Source: Paracoccaceae bacterium (GTDB lineage: Bacteria; Pseudomonadota; Alphaproteobacteria; Rhodobacterales; Rhodobacteraceae). Taken from it: a stretch of 64,000 nt of DNA. This document shows, in pieces, positions 28,319 to 36,666 of this stretch. Location of the stretch: NCBI GenBank assembly GCA_014654775.1, contig JACVZW010000073.1:62001-126000 (forward strand). Direction: 5' to 3'. Position 1 is the first letter of the stretch; every line of letters begins with the position of its first letter. A model generated the notes under the pieces. That model searched no databases, was not told the DNA's origin, and saw only the letters and a list, made by a program, of their open reading frames with translations. Both the position numbers and the translations under genes were made by a program.

Positions 28319-28903
28319 ATGAAGCGCAGGATCACGGGGTTCGCGGGCGTGGCGGCGATGGCTGCGATGCCCGCCTTTGCAGGTGGCTTGGTTCAGCCGA
28401 CGGAAGAGCCGATGGTGGCCCCGGCCCCGATGGCCATGCCCGCCCCTTCGACGGATTGGAGCGGGCTTTATGCCGGGGGCCAGCTTGGCTATGGCGATGT
28501 CGGGTCCACGGGCGCGCTTGCAGGCGACGGCATGACCGCGGGGGTTTTCGCCGGCTATCGGGCTGATTTCGGGCAGTTTGTGACCGGGGTCGAAGGGAAT
28601 TTCGATTGGGCCAATATCGACCTTGGCGGGGGGACCTCGCTCGACTCCATCTCGCGGTTGAAACTGATCGGGGGCTATGACGTGGGGCCTGCGCTGGTCT
28701 ATGGCACGGTGGCGGCGGTGCGGGCGGATACGACGCTCGGCGCCGATAATGGTTGGGGTGCGGGGATCGGGGTGGACTATGCCGTGACCCAGCAGATGAC
28801 GCTGGGCGCGGAATTGATGGAGCATCGTTTCGATAACTTCGTGGGCAGCGGCACGGATATTGAGGCGACCACTCTGAACGCACGGGTGGGGTTCCGGTTC
28901 TGA
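28319..28903 (+). CDS. small outer-membrane beta-barrel protein
   Basis: A 194-residue protein with a cleavable signal peptide (MKRRITGFAGVAAMAAMPAFA), a Pro/Met-rich linker and an eight-strand barrel of OmpA/Omp25 type (DWSGLYAGGQLGYGDVG, TAGVFAGYRADFGQFVTGVE, LKLIGGYDVG). It ends in aromatic Phe as ARVGFRF, the usual signal for barrel assembly. The ATG at 28319 follows TAGGAGAC. The function is probably structural or diffusion-related. It is followed by a strong terminator. Confidence 0.85.
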   Translation: MKRRITGFAGVAAMAAMPAFAGGLVQPTEEPMVAPAPMAMPAPSTDWSGLYAGGQLGYGDVGSTGALAGDGMTAGVFAGYRADFGQFVTGVEGNFDWANIDLGGGTSLDSISRLKLIGGYDVGPALVYGTVAAVRADTTLGADNGWGAGIGVDYAVTQQMTLGAELMEHRFDNFVGSGTDIEATTLNARVGFRF

Positions 28904-28932
28904 TCCCCGGGATAGGTTAACGACGTGTTAAG

Positions 28933-28956
28933 GGCGGCCCGGTGCGGGCCGCCTTT
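28933..28956. terminator. intrinsic terminator between convergent omp and decarboxylase genes
   Basis: GGCGGCCC (28933-28940) and GGGCCGCC (28946-28953) form a perfect 8-bp stem followed by TTTAT. It lies between the ends of two convergent genes. Confidence 0.75.
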
Positions 28957-28957
28957 A

Positions 28958-30337
28958 TCACATCAGCTCTGCCACGACTTGCGGGATCATGGCGACGTCT
29001 TCCGCCGTGCAATCGAATTGCCCCACCTGCACGCGGATGACGAAGCGGCCCGCATGGCGGGTCTGGGTCAAGTAGATGCGGCCATCATCGTTGATGCGGG
29101 TGAGCAAGGCTTCTGTCATGTGATCCGTGGCAAGCGCGAAGGTGAAGAGCGACAGCGAGGGTTCCGTGGTGATCGTGACGCCGGGCAGCCGCGCCAGCGC
29201 GTCGCGGGCCTGCCGCGCCCAATCCACATGCTTTCGTATCCGGTCGCGCAGGCCCGACAGACCATAGGCGCGAAGGGTAAACCAGAGCTTAAGGGACCGG
29301 AATCTCCGCCCCAAAGGCACGGTCCATTCGTTGAAATTGGTGATCTCTTCCCGCCCGGCGGTTTCCAGATAGGTGGGGCGCAGGCCGAGCGTGCGGACCT
29401 GTGGCCCCGGATCGGCGAGGAATTGGACGGCGCAATCGAACTGCGCGCCCAGCCATTTATGAGGGTTGAAGACGATGCTGTCGGCCCCTTCGACCCCTTG
29501 CCAGAGAGGGCGGAATTCCGGGCAGATCATCGCGCTGCCCGCCCAGGCGGCATCGACATGGACGGGCAGGCCTGCAGCCTTGGCCACCGCGATGCAATCG
29601 GCGATGCGGTCGAAGGCCCCGACCGAGGTGCCACCTGCACAGAGGATGACGCCTGCGGGCAGGAAGCCCGCCGCGCGGTCGGCGGCAATGGCCCCGGCCA
29701 GCGCGCCGGGTTTCATGGACAGTGTCGCATCTGTCTGAATCTTCACCAGATTTTCCTGCCCGATCCCGGCGATGCGGGCGGATTTATCGACCGAGGAATG
29801 GGTTTCGGCACTGGCATAAAGGCGCAGTCGGGGCTGGCCGGAGAGGCCTTGCTGCAGGCCCGCCCAGCCCAGTGCCTGTTCGCGCATGGTGAGGATCGCC
29901 GAGAGCGTGGCGGTGGTGGCGCTGTCATGGATCGTGCCGGTGAAAGTGGCGGGCAGGCCGAGGGAATGGGCCAGCCAGCGGATCATGACCTGTTCCACCT
30001 CGGTCACTGCGGGAGAGGTTTGCCAGAGCATGCCCTGCGCCGCGATGGCATTGGCAAGCTGTTCGGCCAGCATCGAGGCGGGGGAGGCATTGGCGGGGAA
30101 GTAGGCGAAGAAACGGGGGTGCTGCCAATGGGTGAGGCCGGGGGGGATGATGCGGGCGAAATCGGCGAAGATGGTTTCAGGGTCTTCGGGGGATTCGGGT
30201 GGGTTTTCCGGCAGTTGTGCCGAGATGGCGCCGGGGAGGAGGGGCGCGCGGACGGGGCGGTCACGCAAGGAGGCATGGTAATCATGCGCCCAGTCGGCGG
30301 CGATTTTCGACCAGTGGCGAAGGTCGTCGTGATCCAT
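28958..30337 (-). CDS. pyridoxal-phosphate-dependent decarboxylase (aromatic/group II type)
   Basis: A 459-residue PLP enzyme of the group II amino-acid decarboxylases (aromatic-L-amino-acid/tyrosine/tryptophan type). Marks are HWQHPRFFAYFPANASPASM, SPAVTEVEQVMIRWLAHSLG, LYASAETHSSVDKSARIAGI, HVDAAWAGSAMICPEFR and SIVFNPHKWLGAQFDCAV, the last with the PLP lysine. The substrate cannot be told. The ATG at 30337 follows AGAAGGATTT. The in-frame extension to 30484 runs into a dispersed repeat and is not protein. It is a single gene with no obvious operon partner. Confidence 0.9.
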   Translation of the reverse strand: MDHDDLRHWSKIAADWAHDYHASLRDRPVRAPLLPGAISAQLPENPPESPEDPETIFADFARIIPPGLTHWQHPRFFAYFPANASPASMLAEQLANAIAAQGMLWQTSPAVTEVEQVMIRWLAHSLGLPATFTGTIHDSATTATLSAILTMREQALGWAGLQQGLSGQPRLRLYASAETHSSVDKSARIAGIGQENLVKIQTDATLSMKPGALAGAIAADRAAGFLPAGVILCAGGTSVGAFDRIADCIAVAKAAGLPVHVDAAWAGSAMICPEFRPLWQGVEGADSIVFNPHKWLGAQFDCAVQFLADPGPQVRTLGLRPTYLETAGREEITNFNEWTVPLGRRFRSLKLWFTLRAYGLSGLRDRIRKHVDWARQARDALARLPGVTITTEPSLSLFTFALATDHMTEALLTRINDDGRIYLTQTRHAGRFVIRVQVGQFDCTAEDVAMIPQVVAELM

Positions 30338-30440
30338 GGCGGAAATCCTTCTGTCGCGGCGGAGATGAACAGGGGATGCGACGGGCCGCAAGGGGGCCTT
30401 AAGTCGGTGAGTGAAATCAGAGGCTTGGGCGAAAACGCTT

Positions 30441-30484
30441 GTGCCCTGTTTTGTGCCGCCTTTTGTGCAGCAAGCTGTGGGCAC
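30441..30484 (-). repeat. 44-bp dispersed repeat, copy B (upstream of decarboxylase)
   Basis: Read on the minus strand this copy differs from copy A (11006-11049) by one base. It lies 103 bases before the decarboxylase start, oriented toward that gene just as copy A is oriented toward argC. Copy C follows 117 bp further upstream. Confidence 0.8.
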
Positions 30485-30557
30485 GGGGCGGGCGGTTCAG
30501 TTAGGGGGCGTTAAGGTTAACTGGGCGCCGTGGGAGTGGTGAGTGGCCGTAAGGAGT

Positions 30558-30601
30558 GTGCCCTGTTTTGTGCCGTCTTTTGTGCAGCAAGCTGTGGGCA
30601 C
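30558..30601 (-). repeat. 44-bp dispersed repeat, copy C
   Basis: It differs from copy B by a single base. The flank is also repeated: GGGGCG, then GCGGT and GGCGTTAAGGTT, follows both B and C, so B and C form a tandem duplication of a ~117-bp unit. Confidence 0.8.
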
Positions 30602-30660
30602 GGGGCGAGCGGTCGGGTGAGAAGGCGTTAAGGTTTACGTAAGGGGGCATCGGTGGGGGC

Positions 30661-31061
30661 ATGGGCCGGATGGCCCATCCTACGCGCGGGTGTCTGAGTG
30701 GGGTGGGCTTGGCGCGGAGACGTGGACGGGAGTTGCTGGGATCGTTGGGGGGCGGTGATGGGCCGGATGGCCCATCCTACGGGTGGGCGCATGAATGTGG
30801 TGGGCTTGGGGTGGAGGGGTGGACGCGTATGCCGGGACCGTTTGGGGGGGGTGATGGGCCGGATGGCCCATCTTATGGGTGGGCCTCTGAGTGGGATGGG
30901 CTTGGGGTGGAGTTGTGGACGTGTTTGCTGGGATCGTTTGGGGGGGTGATGGGCCGGATGGCCCATCTTACGGGTGGGCCTCTGAGTGGGATGGGCTTGG
31001 GGTGGAGGGGTGGACGCGTATGCCGGGACCGTTTGGGTGGGTGATGGGCCGGATGGCCCAT
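30661..31061 (+). repeat. five-copy tandem array of 95-97-bp units with REP-like palindromes
   Basis: ATGGGCCGGATGGCCCAT occurs at 30661, 30758, 30854, 30949 and 31044, spaced 97, 96, 95 and 95 bp. Each is a hairpin with arms ATGGGCC/GGCCCAT and loop GGAT. On the minus strand it is headed by GTAGG, GTAAG or ATAAG. The sequence between palindromes is conserved. Units 1 and 3 share one variant (GCTGGGATCGTT) and units 2 and 4 another (GCCGGGACCGTT). The spacing is not a multiple of three, so the long frames through it are not genes. Confidence 0.9.
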
Positions 31062-31408
31062 CTTACGTGTCGGACCCTGAGTGCGGGTTGGCAGGGGGTA
31101 GAGCGTTTGGGCACAGGCTTTTGGTCCGTCTTGTGGCGGCGTAGATGCGGCGGAGAGCGGTGCGACCGAGGCACCGGACTGGTTTCGGTGGGGGGAGGCG
31201 TGGGGATGGGGGCTTGGCAGGCCGGGGGGTTTTGCTGTAGCGCTAGGCCCATGAACAGGACGGGCATCTGCTGCATCTGCTGCATTACGCGCTGACCATC
31301 GGTCGCGCGGGCCTTCTTGTCGTTCCCAAGGAAAGACGAAGTTGCTAGACCCGCGCGGGATGGGCGTGTGGCCGCAGGGCAGGCAGGGCCTTCACAGGGG
31401 TTTGCGAC
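31062..31408. other. non-coding stretch upstream of cysS
   Basis: About 350 bases between the tandem array and cysS. It holds no frame with a start, ribosome site and family resemblance. A short GCATCTGCT duplication is visible near 31264-31284. The cysS promoter is presumably in the last 100 bases but I cannot place it with confidence. Confidence 0.6.
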
Positions 31409-32800
31409 ATGGTGACGATCCGGCTGCACAATTCGAAGACGCGGGTGAAGGAGGTCTTTGACCCAATCGACCCGTCGAATGTGCGTGTCTATGTCTGCGG
31501 GCCCACCGTCTATGACCGGGCGCATTTGGGTAATGCGCGCCCCGTGGTGGTGTTCGACACGCTGTTCCGGCTGCTGCGCCATGTCTATGGCGCGGGGCAG
31601 GTGACCTATGTCCGCAACTTCACCGATGTGGATGACAAGATCAACGCCACGGCCTTGGCACGGAAGGAGGCAGGGGCGGCGGGCAGCTTGGAGGATCTGA
31701 TCGCGGAGCGGACGGAGGAGACGATCCGCTGGTATCACGAGGACATGGATGCGCTGGGGGCGCTGCGCCCCACGCATGAGCCGCGGGCGACGGCCTATGT
31801 GGGGCAGATGATCGCGATGATCGGCGCACTGATCGAGACGGGTCATGCTTATGCCAAAGAGGGGCATGTGCTGTTCCGCGTGCGGTCCTTTGCCGAATAC
31901 GGGCGGCTGTCGGGACGGTCGGTCGATGATATGATCGCGGGCGCACGGGTCGAGGTGGCGCCGTTCAAGGAAGACCCGATGGATTTCGTGCTGTGGAAGC
32001 CGTCGGACGCGTCGCTTCCGGGCTGGGAGAGCCCGTGGGGCCGAGGGCGGCCGGGGTGGCATATCGAATGTTCGGCCATGTCCCTTGCCCTACTGGGCGC
32101 GAGTTTCGACATCCATGGCGGCGGGATCGACCTGCAATTTCCCCATCACGAGAATGAGGTGGCGCAAAGCTGCTGCGCCCATCCGGAGGCGGAGTTTGCG
32201 CGGGTCTGGATGCATAATGAGATGCTGCAGGTGGAGGGGAAGAAGATGTCCAAGTCATTGGGCAACTTCTTCACGGTGCGGGACCTGCTGGAGAAGGGCG
32301 TGCCGGGAGAGGTGATCCGGATGGTGTTCCTCGGCACGCATTACGGGCGGCCGATGGATTGGACGGCGGAGAAGGCAGGGCAGGCAGAGGCCACGTTGCG
32401 GAAGTGGCGGGGGATGGTGAAGGGGGTTCAGCCTTCGGTGCCGTCCGAGGCGGTGGTGGCGGCGCTGGCCGATGATCTGAACACGGCGGGCGCGATGGCG
32501 GAGCTGCATGCGTTGGCGGCGGCGGGGGATCTGGCCGGGTTGAAGGCATCGGCTGGGCTTATGGGTCTGTTGCAGGATGATATGGGCGGCTGGGCCGAGG
32601 CGGGGGTGGACCTTTCGCCTTACGCCGCGCGCCTGGCGGCGCTGCGGGCGGCGGCGATGGAGACGAAGGATTTCGCCCCGGTGGATGCGATGAAGGCGGC
32701 GCTGCTGGCGGCGGGGGCGGAGGTGCGAATGTCCAAGGCGGGGGTGGAGGTGCTGCCCGGACCGGGCTTTGACGCCGCGAAGTTGCAGGGGTTGGTGTGA
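31409..32800 (+). CDS. cysS: cysteinyl-tRNA synthetase
   Basis: A 463-residue class I synthetase. The zinc-site Cys and HIGH motif are in [20 protein letters not shown]; further zinc ligands are in HIECSAMS and [11 protein letters not shown]. The KMSKS loop is [10 protein letters not shown]. The C-terminal DALR domain is at ~residues 340-460. The start ATG at 31409 matches the family. It is followed 2 bases after its stop by the twin-palindrome repeat and then cimA. Confidence 0.97.
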   Translation: MVTIRLHNSKTRVKEVFDPIDPSNVRVYVCGPTVYDRAHLGNARPVVVFDTLFRLLRHVYGAGQVTYVRNFTDVDDKINATALARKEAGAAGSLEDLIAERTEETIRWYHEDMDALGALRPTHEPRATAYVGQMIAMIGALIETGHAYAKEGHVLFRVRSFAEYGRLSGRSVDDMIAGARVEVAPFKEDPMDFVLWKPSDASLPGWESPWGRGRPGWHIECSAMSLALLGASFDIHGGGIDLQFPHHENEVAQSCCAHPEAEFARVWMHNEMLQVEGKKMSKSLGNFFTVRDLLEKGVPGEVIRMVFLGTHYGRPMDWTAEKAGQAEATLRKWRGMVKGVQPSVPSEAVVAALADDLNTAGAMAELHALAAAGDLAGLKASAGLMGLLQDDMGGWAEAGVDLSPYAARLAALRAAAMETKDFAPVDAMKAALLAAGAEVRMSKAGVEVLPGPGFDAAKLQGLV

Positions 32801-32802
32801 GG

Positions 32803-32846
32803 CAAAATTCTTCGAAGAATTTTGCAAATTCCTTCGAAGGAATTTG
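32803..32846. repeat. twin abutting 22-bp palindromes, locus 1 (cysS-cimA)
   Basis: Two perfect 22-bp palindromes abut with no spacer (32803-32824 and 32825-32846). Both have the frame CAAA, three variable bases, CTTCGAAG, the complementary triplet, then TTTG. The variable triplets are ATT/AAT and TTC/GAA. The element begins two bases after the cysS stop and ends just before the cimA ribosome site. The same paired structure occurs at 57235-57278. Confidence 0.95.
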
Positions 32847-32861
32847 TCTGGAGGGGCGCGC

Positions 32862-34490
32862 ATGACCCGCGAGCGGCTTTACCTGTTCGACACCACGCTC
32901 CGCGATGGGCAGCAGACGCAGGGCGTGCAGTTTTCGACGCCTGAGAAGCGGGTGATCGCGGCGGCGCTGGATGCTTTGGGCGTGGATTACATCGAGGGCG
33001 GCTGGCCGGGGGCGAACCCGACGGATAGCGAGTTCTTTGCAGGCCGCGCGCCGACGCGCGCGGCGATGACGGCTTTTGGGATGACCAAGCGGGTCGGGCG
33101 GTCGGCGGAGAATGACGATGTGCTGGCGGCCGTGCTGGATGCGGGGACGCCTGCGGTCTGTCTGGTGGGCAAGACGCATGAGTTCCATGTGAAAACCGCG
33201 CTTGGCTGCACGCTGGAGGAGAACCGCGAGGCGATCCGGGCGAGCGTGGCGCATTGCGTGGCCAAGGGGCGCGAGGCGCTGTTTGATGCAGAGCATTTCT
33301 TCGACGGCTATCGCGCCAATCCGGCTTATGCGTTGGACTGTTTGCGGGCGGCTTTGGAGGCCGGGGCGCGCTGGGTTGTGCTGTGCGACACCAATGGGGG
33401 GACTTTGCCCGCCGAGGTGGGGCGTGTGGTGGCCGAGGTGATTTCGGCGGGGGTGCCGGGGGAGCGGCTGGGTATCCATTGCCATGACGATACCGGGAAT
33501 GCGGTGGCCAATTCGCTGGCTGCGGTCGATGCGGGGTGCCGCCAGATTCAGGGCACGCTGAACGGGTTGGGGGAGCGCTGCGGGAATGCGAACCTGACGA
33601 CGATCATCCCGACGCTGCTGCTGAAGGAGCCCTATGCCAGCCGCTTTGCGGTGGGGGTAAGCCGCGAGGCGCTGGCCGGGATGGTACAGGTGAGCCGCCA
33701 GCTGGATGATATCCTGAACCGCGTCCCGCTTCGGAGCGCGCCTTATGTGGGGGCGAGCGCCTTTGCCCATAAGGCGGGGCTGCATGCGAGTGCGATCCTA
33801 AAGGACCCGACCACCTATGAGCATGTCGACCCTGCCGTGGTGGGCAATGAGCGCGTCATCCCGATGAGCAATCAGGCCGGGCAGTCGAACCTGCGGGCGC
33901 GTCTGGCTGCGGCGGGGATCGAGGTGGAGCCGAAGGATGCCCGTTTGGGCCGCATCCTTGAGGTGGTGAAGGAGCGCGAAGATCAGGGCTATGCCTATGA
34001 CGGCGCGCAGGCGAGTTTCGAGTTGGTGGCGCGGGCGGAATTGGGGCTGTTGCCGGAGTTTTTTGAGGTGAAGCGCTACCGCGTGACGGTGGAGCGGCGG
34101 AAGAACAAATACAACGAGATGGTCAGCCTGTCCGAGGCCGTTGTCGTGGTGAAGATCGGCGAGCGGAAGATGCTGTCGGTATCCGAGTCGATGGACGAGA
34201 CGGGGACGGATCGGGGGCCGGTGAACGCCTTGGCCAAGGCTTTGGGCAAGGACCTTGGCCCCTATCAGGCGGTGATCGACGACATGAAGCTGGTCGATTT
34301 CAAGGTGCGGATCACCCAAGGGGGGACCGAGGCGGTCACTCGGGTCATCATCGACAGCGAGGATGCGCGGGGGCGGCGCTGGTCCACCGTGGGGGTGAGT
34401 GCGAATATCGTGGATGCGAGTTTCGAGGCGCTGCTGGATGCGATCAACTGGAAGTTGATCCGTGATGTGGGGTCACCGGTGCAGGCATGA
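32862..34490 (+). CDS. cimA: citramalate synthase
   Basis: A 542-residue enzyme of the DRE-TIM/isopropylmalate synthase superfamily that joins pyruvate and acetyl-CoA into citramalate, a threonine-independent route to isoleucine. Marks are LYLFDTTLRDGQQTQGVQFS, IEGGWPGANPTDSEFF, GIHCHDDTGNAVANSLAAVD and LNGLGERCGNANLTTIIP. The C-terminal regulatory LeuA-type domain is at ~residues 390-535. EGGWPGANP distinguishes CimA from LeuA and homocitrate synthase. The ATG at 32862 follows GGAGGGG; the longer frame from 32769 reads through the palindromes. Confidence 0.93.
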   Translation: MTRERLYLFDTTLRDGQQTQGVQFSTPEKRVIAAALDALGVDYIEGGWPGANPTDSEFFAGRAPTRAAMTAFGMTKRVGRSAENDDVLAAVLDAGTPAVCLVGKTHEFHVKTALGCTLEENREAIRASVAHCVAKGREALFDAEHFFDGYRANPAYALDCLRAALEAGARWVVLCDTNGGTLPAEVGRVVAEVISAGVPGERLGIHCHDDTGNAVANSLAAVDAGCRQIQGTLNGLGERCGNANLTTIIPTLLLKEPYASRFAVGVSREALAGMVQVSRQLDDILNRVPLRSAPYVGASAFAHKAGLHASAILKDPTTYEHVDPAVVGNERVIPMSNQAGQSNLRARLAAAGIEVEPKDARLGRILEVVKEREDQGYAYDGAQASFELVARAELGLLPEFFEVKRYRVTVERRKNKYNEMVSLSEAVVVVKIGERKMLSVSESMDETGTDRGPVNALAKALGKDLGPYQAVIDDMKLVDFKVRITQGGTEAVTRVIIDSEDARGRRWSTVGVSANIVDASFEALLDAINWKLIRDVGSPVQA

Positions 34491-35170
34491 GCTATGAGGT
34501 CCTTTTCGACGGGTTGACGCGGGCGGGGCCGGGGGATGCGGAAAGTCTTGGCTGGGCTGTTGCGCGGGCCGGGGTGCCGGAGCGGGCCGCGATCCTTGAT
34601 GCAGGCTGCGGGATGGGGGCCGATCTGGGGGCCTTGGCCGCGCTGCGGCCCGGGGCGCGGATCGTTGCGGTCGATCTGATGGAGGCCTTCGTGGCGCGGG
34701 TGCGGGAAGTACATCCGGGGATCGAGGGGGTCTGCGCCGACATGACCGATCCGCCGGGCGGGCCTTTTGATTTCATCTGGTCGGCGGGTGCGGCCTATGC
34801 GCCGGGGGTGGCCGCCTGTCTCGTGGCGTGGCGGGGGCATCTGGCACCCGGGGGCGCGGTTGCCTTCAGCGATCTGTGCTGGCGGGTGGCACAGCCATCG
34901 GCGGCGGCGCGGGACTTCTGGGCCGCAGAAGGGCTTGAGATGCGCGATGCGGAGGGGCTGGAAGCGGTGGTGACGGCTGCGGGCTATCGTGTGGAGGCGG
35001 CGCGCTGGCTGGAGCCCGGGGCGTGGGCGGCCTATTATGAACCCGTGGCGCGGCGGTTGGCCGCGCTGCCCGAGGATGATTTCACCCGCGCCTTCGCCGC
35101 TGAGATTGCGCTTTGGCGCGCGCATGGCGGGGATTACGGCTATCGGCTGATTGTGGCGAGGCCCGCATGA
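34487..35170 (+). CDS. SAM-dependent methyltransferase (class I)
   Basis: A 227-residue methyltransferase. Motif I is AAILDAGCGMGADLGALAAL (~residues 34-53), motif II IVAVDLMEAFV, and the later strand FDFIWSAGAAYAPG is followed by LAPGGAVAFSDLCW. The substrate is unknown. It overlaps cimA by four bases (ATGA) and the next gene in the same way, so the three are one transcriptional unit, though the methyltransferase has no obvious metabolic link to citramalate. Confidence 0.85.
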   Translation: MSYEVLFDGLTRAGPGDAESLGWAVARAGVPERAAILDAGCGMGADLGALAALRPGARIVAVDLMEAFVARVREVHPGIEGVCADMTDPPGGPFDFIWSAGAAYAPGVAACLVAWRGHLAPGGAVAFSDLCWRVAQPSAAARDFWAAEGLEMRDAEGLEAVVTAAGYRVEAARWLEPGAWAAYYEPVARRLAALPEDDFTRAFAAEIALWRAHGGDYGYRLIVARPA

Positions 35171-35940
35171 GCGTTGAGGCTTGCGCTTCGCTGGTGGAAC
35201 GGGGGGACCCCGACCGCTTTGCCGCCGTGATGGCGGCGCCGGGGCCGCTGCGCGGGCGGCTGATGGTGCTTTATGCCTTCAACCTTGAGGTGGCGCGGGC
35301 GCCTTGGGTGACGCAGGAGCCGATGATCGTCGAGATGCGGCTGCAATGGTGGCGCGATGTGGTGGCGGAGGCCGGGGCGGGGAAGCCTGCGCGGGCGCAT
35401 GAGGTGGCGGGACCGCTGGCGCAGTTGATCGCGGAGGCTGGGTTGCCTGTGGCGGTGCTGGATGCGCTGATCGAGGCGCGACGCTGGGACGTCTATCGCG
35501 AGCCGTTCGAGGATCAGGCGGCGCTGGCGGCCTATCTGGAGGATACTGGCGGCGGTCTGATGTGGCTGGCGGGGCGGGCGCTGGGGGCGGAGGCTGCGGC
35601 AGAGGCGGATCTGCGGGCTGTGGGCTGGGCGGCGGGGCTTGCGGCTTTTCTGCGGGCGGTGCCGGAACTGGAGGCGCGGGGGCGGGTGCCGCTGGTCGAC
35701 GGGCGGGCCGAGGCGGTGGCGGCGCTGGCCGAGGCGGGGCTGGCGCGGCTGGCAGGCGCGCAGGCGGGACTGCGGCGGATGGGGCGCGCGCGGGCGGCCA
35801 CAATCGCCGCATGGCAGGCGGCGGCGATCCTGCGGCAGGCCGGGCAGCAGCCGGGAAGCGTGGCGGCGGGGGCCTTGGGACAATCGGAATTCGCGCGGCG
35901 CTGGGGCCTGTTGCGGGCGGGTCTGCGCGGGGGGATGTGA
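35167..35940 (+). CDS. squalene/phytoene-synthase-like protein, NDUFAF6 type
   Basis: A 257-residue protein of the squalene/phytoene synthase fold. The first aspartate-rich site that binds prenyl diphosphate is absent: the aligned segment reads YAFNLEVARAPWVTQEPMI instead of a DxxxD helix. The whole (EMRLQWWRDVV, AAYLEDTGGGLMWLAG, GLAAFLRAVPELEARGRVPL) resembles mitochondrial NDUFAF6, a complex I assembly factor without known catalysis. I therefore expect a respiratory-complex role rather than carotenoid synthesis. ATG at 35167 overlaps the methyltransferase stop. Confidence 0.78.
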   Translation: MSVEACASLVERGDPDRFAAVMAAPGPLRGRLMVLYAFNLEVARAPWVTQEPMIVEMRLQWWRDVVAEAGAGKPARAHEVAGPLAQLIAEAGLPVAVLDALIEARRWDVYREPFEDQAALAAYLEDTGGGLMWLAGRALGAEAAAEADLRAVGWAAGLAAFLRAVPELEARGRVPLVDGRAEAVAALAEAGLARLAGAQAGLRRMGRARAATIAAWQAAAILRQAGQQPGSVAAGALGQSEFARRWGLLRAGLRGGM

Positions 35941-36125
35941 GGCGCGGGGCCCCTTTTCCGGGCTGCGATGGGCAATTGCGCCAATTATCCGCAAAAAGAT
36001 TGAAGTTGCCCTAGAAAATCCAGAATTGCGTCCGTTTCAGACCACGGATGGTTGGCACGGTTGGTGAGTAGTGGTGGGTCATTCCGATCCGCCGCCGTGC
36101 GACCCGGAGCGGTCTGGACTTCGTA

Positions 36126-36662
36126 ATGAGCATCGTATCGCCCATAGTTCCGGTGAATATCGACGTGGCGCAGACGCCGCGTGGTTTCTTGCGTGGAACG
36201 CGGATGATGTCCCCCTCAGGATGGCGCATGGTCGAGAGCTTGCAGGTGGGTGATATCCTGTCCTGCTGCCGCGACGAACCCGTGAGGGTGAGTGCGGTGC
36301 GGGCGGTGATGGTGTCGCGCCCCGGTGCGAAGGCGATCTGGGTAACGGGCGAGGCGCGGGGGCAGGGGCGCGGGGCGGAACCGCTCTATCTGTCGCCCGA
36401 GCAGATGATCGTGGTCGCGGGCGATCTGCTGGCGGCCTATTTCGGCGTGGAAGAGGCGCTGGCCCCGGTGGGCGCGCTGGTCGATGGCCGGGACCTGCGG
36501 CTGGTGGACGCGCCGATGACCGAGATCTGGTACGAGATTGAGACGGAAGAGCCTTGCGCGCTGGTCGTGGAGGGGTTGCAGGTGGCGGTCGGCGTTGCAG
36601 GCCGCGACACCCGCCCCGTGCTGAGCGCCGCCGAGGCGCGGCTGCTGGCGCTGGCGGCCTGA
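36126..36662 (+). CDS. Hint-domain-like protein with no N-terminal cysteine
   Basis: A 178-residue protein whose core, GFLRGTRMMSPSGWRMVESL, QVGDILSCCRDEPVRVSAVR and PLYLSPEQMIVVAGDLL, follows the Hint_2 (hedgehog/intein-like) pattern common in Rhodobacteraceae. Members usually begin CFTPGT with Cys as nucleophile; here Phe-Leu-Arg-Gly-Thr stands in that place. SPEQMIVV replaces the usual S-x-H-R/H motif. It is probably non-splicing and inactive, or reused as a binding module. It is flanked upstream by 185 bp without a gene and is convergent with the MFS gene. Confidence 0.7.
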   Translation: MSIVSPIVPVNIDVAQTPRGFLRGTRMMSPSGWRMVESLQVGDILSCCRDEPVRVSAVRAVMVSRPGAKAIWVTGEARGQGRGAEPLYLSPEQMIVVAGDLLAAYFGVEEALAPVGALVDGRDLRLVDAPMTEIWYEIETEEPCALVVEGLQVAVGVAGRDTRPVLSAAEARLLALAA

Positions 36663-36666
36663 CGGC

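Noticed and set aside
28917-28931. Perfect TTAA-N7-TTAA match to the CtrA box
   Set aside because: It lies after the ends of two convergent genes, next to a terminator, with no promoter to control; chance is likely.
30338-30484. N-terminal extension of the decarboxylase
   Set aside because: The extra codons come from copy B of the same dispersed repeat; a good ribosome site lies before 30337.
30661-31044. Open frames through the tandem array, on both strands
   Set aside because: Unit lengths of 95-97 bp shift the frame in each unit, so a repeated protein is impossible; there is no ribosome site.
30661-31061. CRISPR array
   Set aside because: The intervals between palindromes are themselves near-identical, whereas CRISPR spacers are unique, and no cas gene is present.
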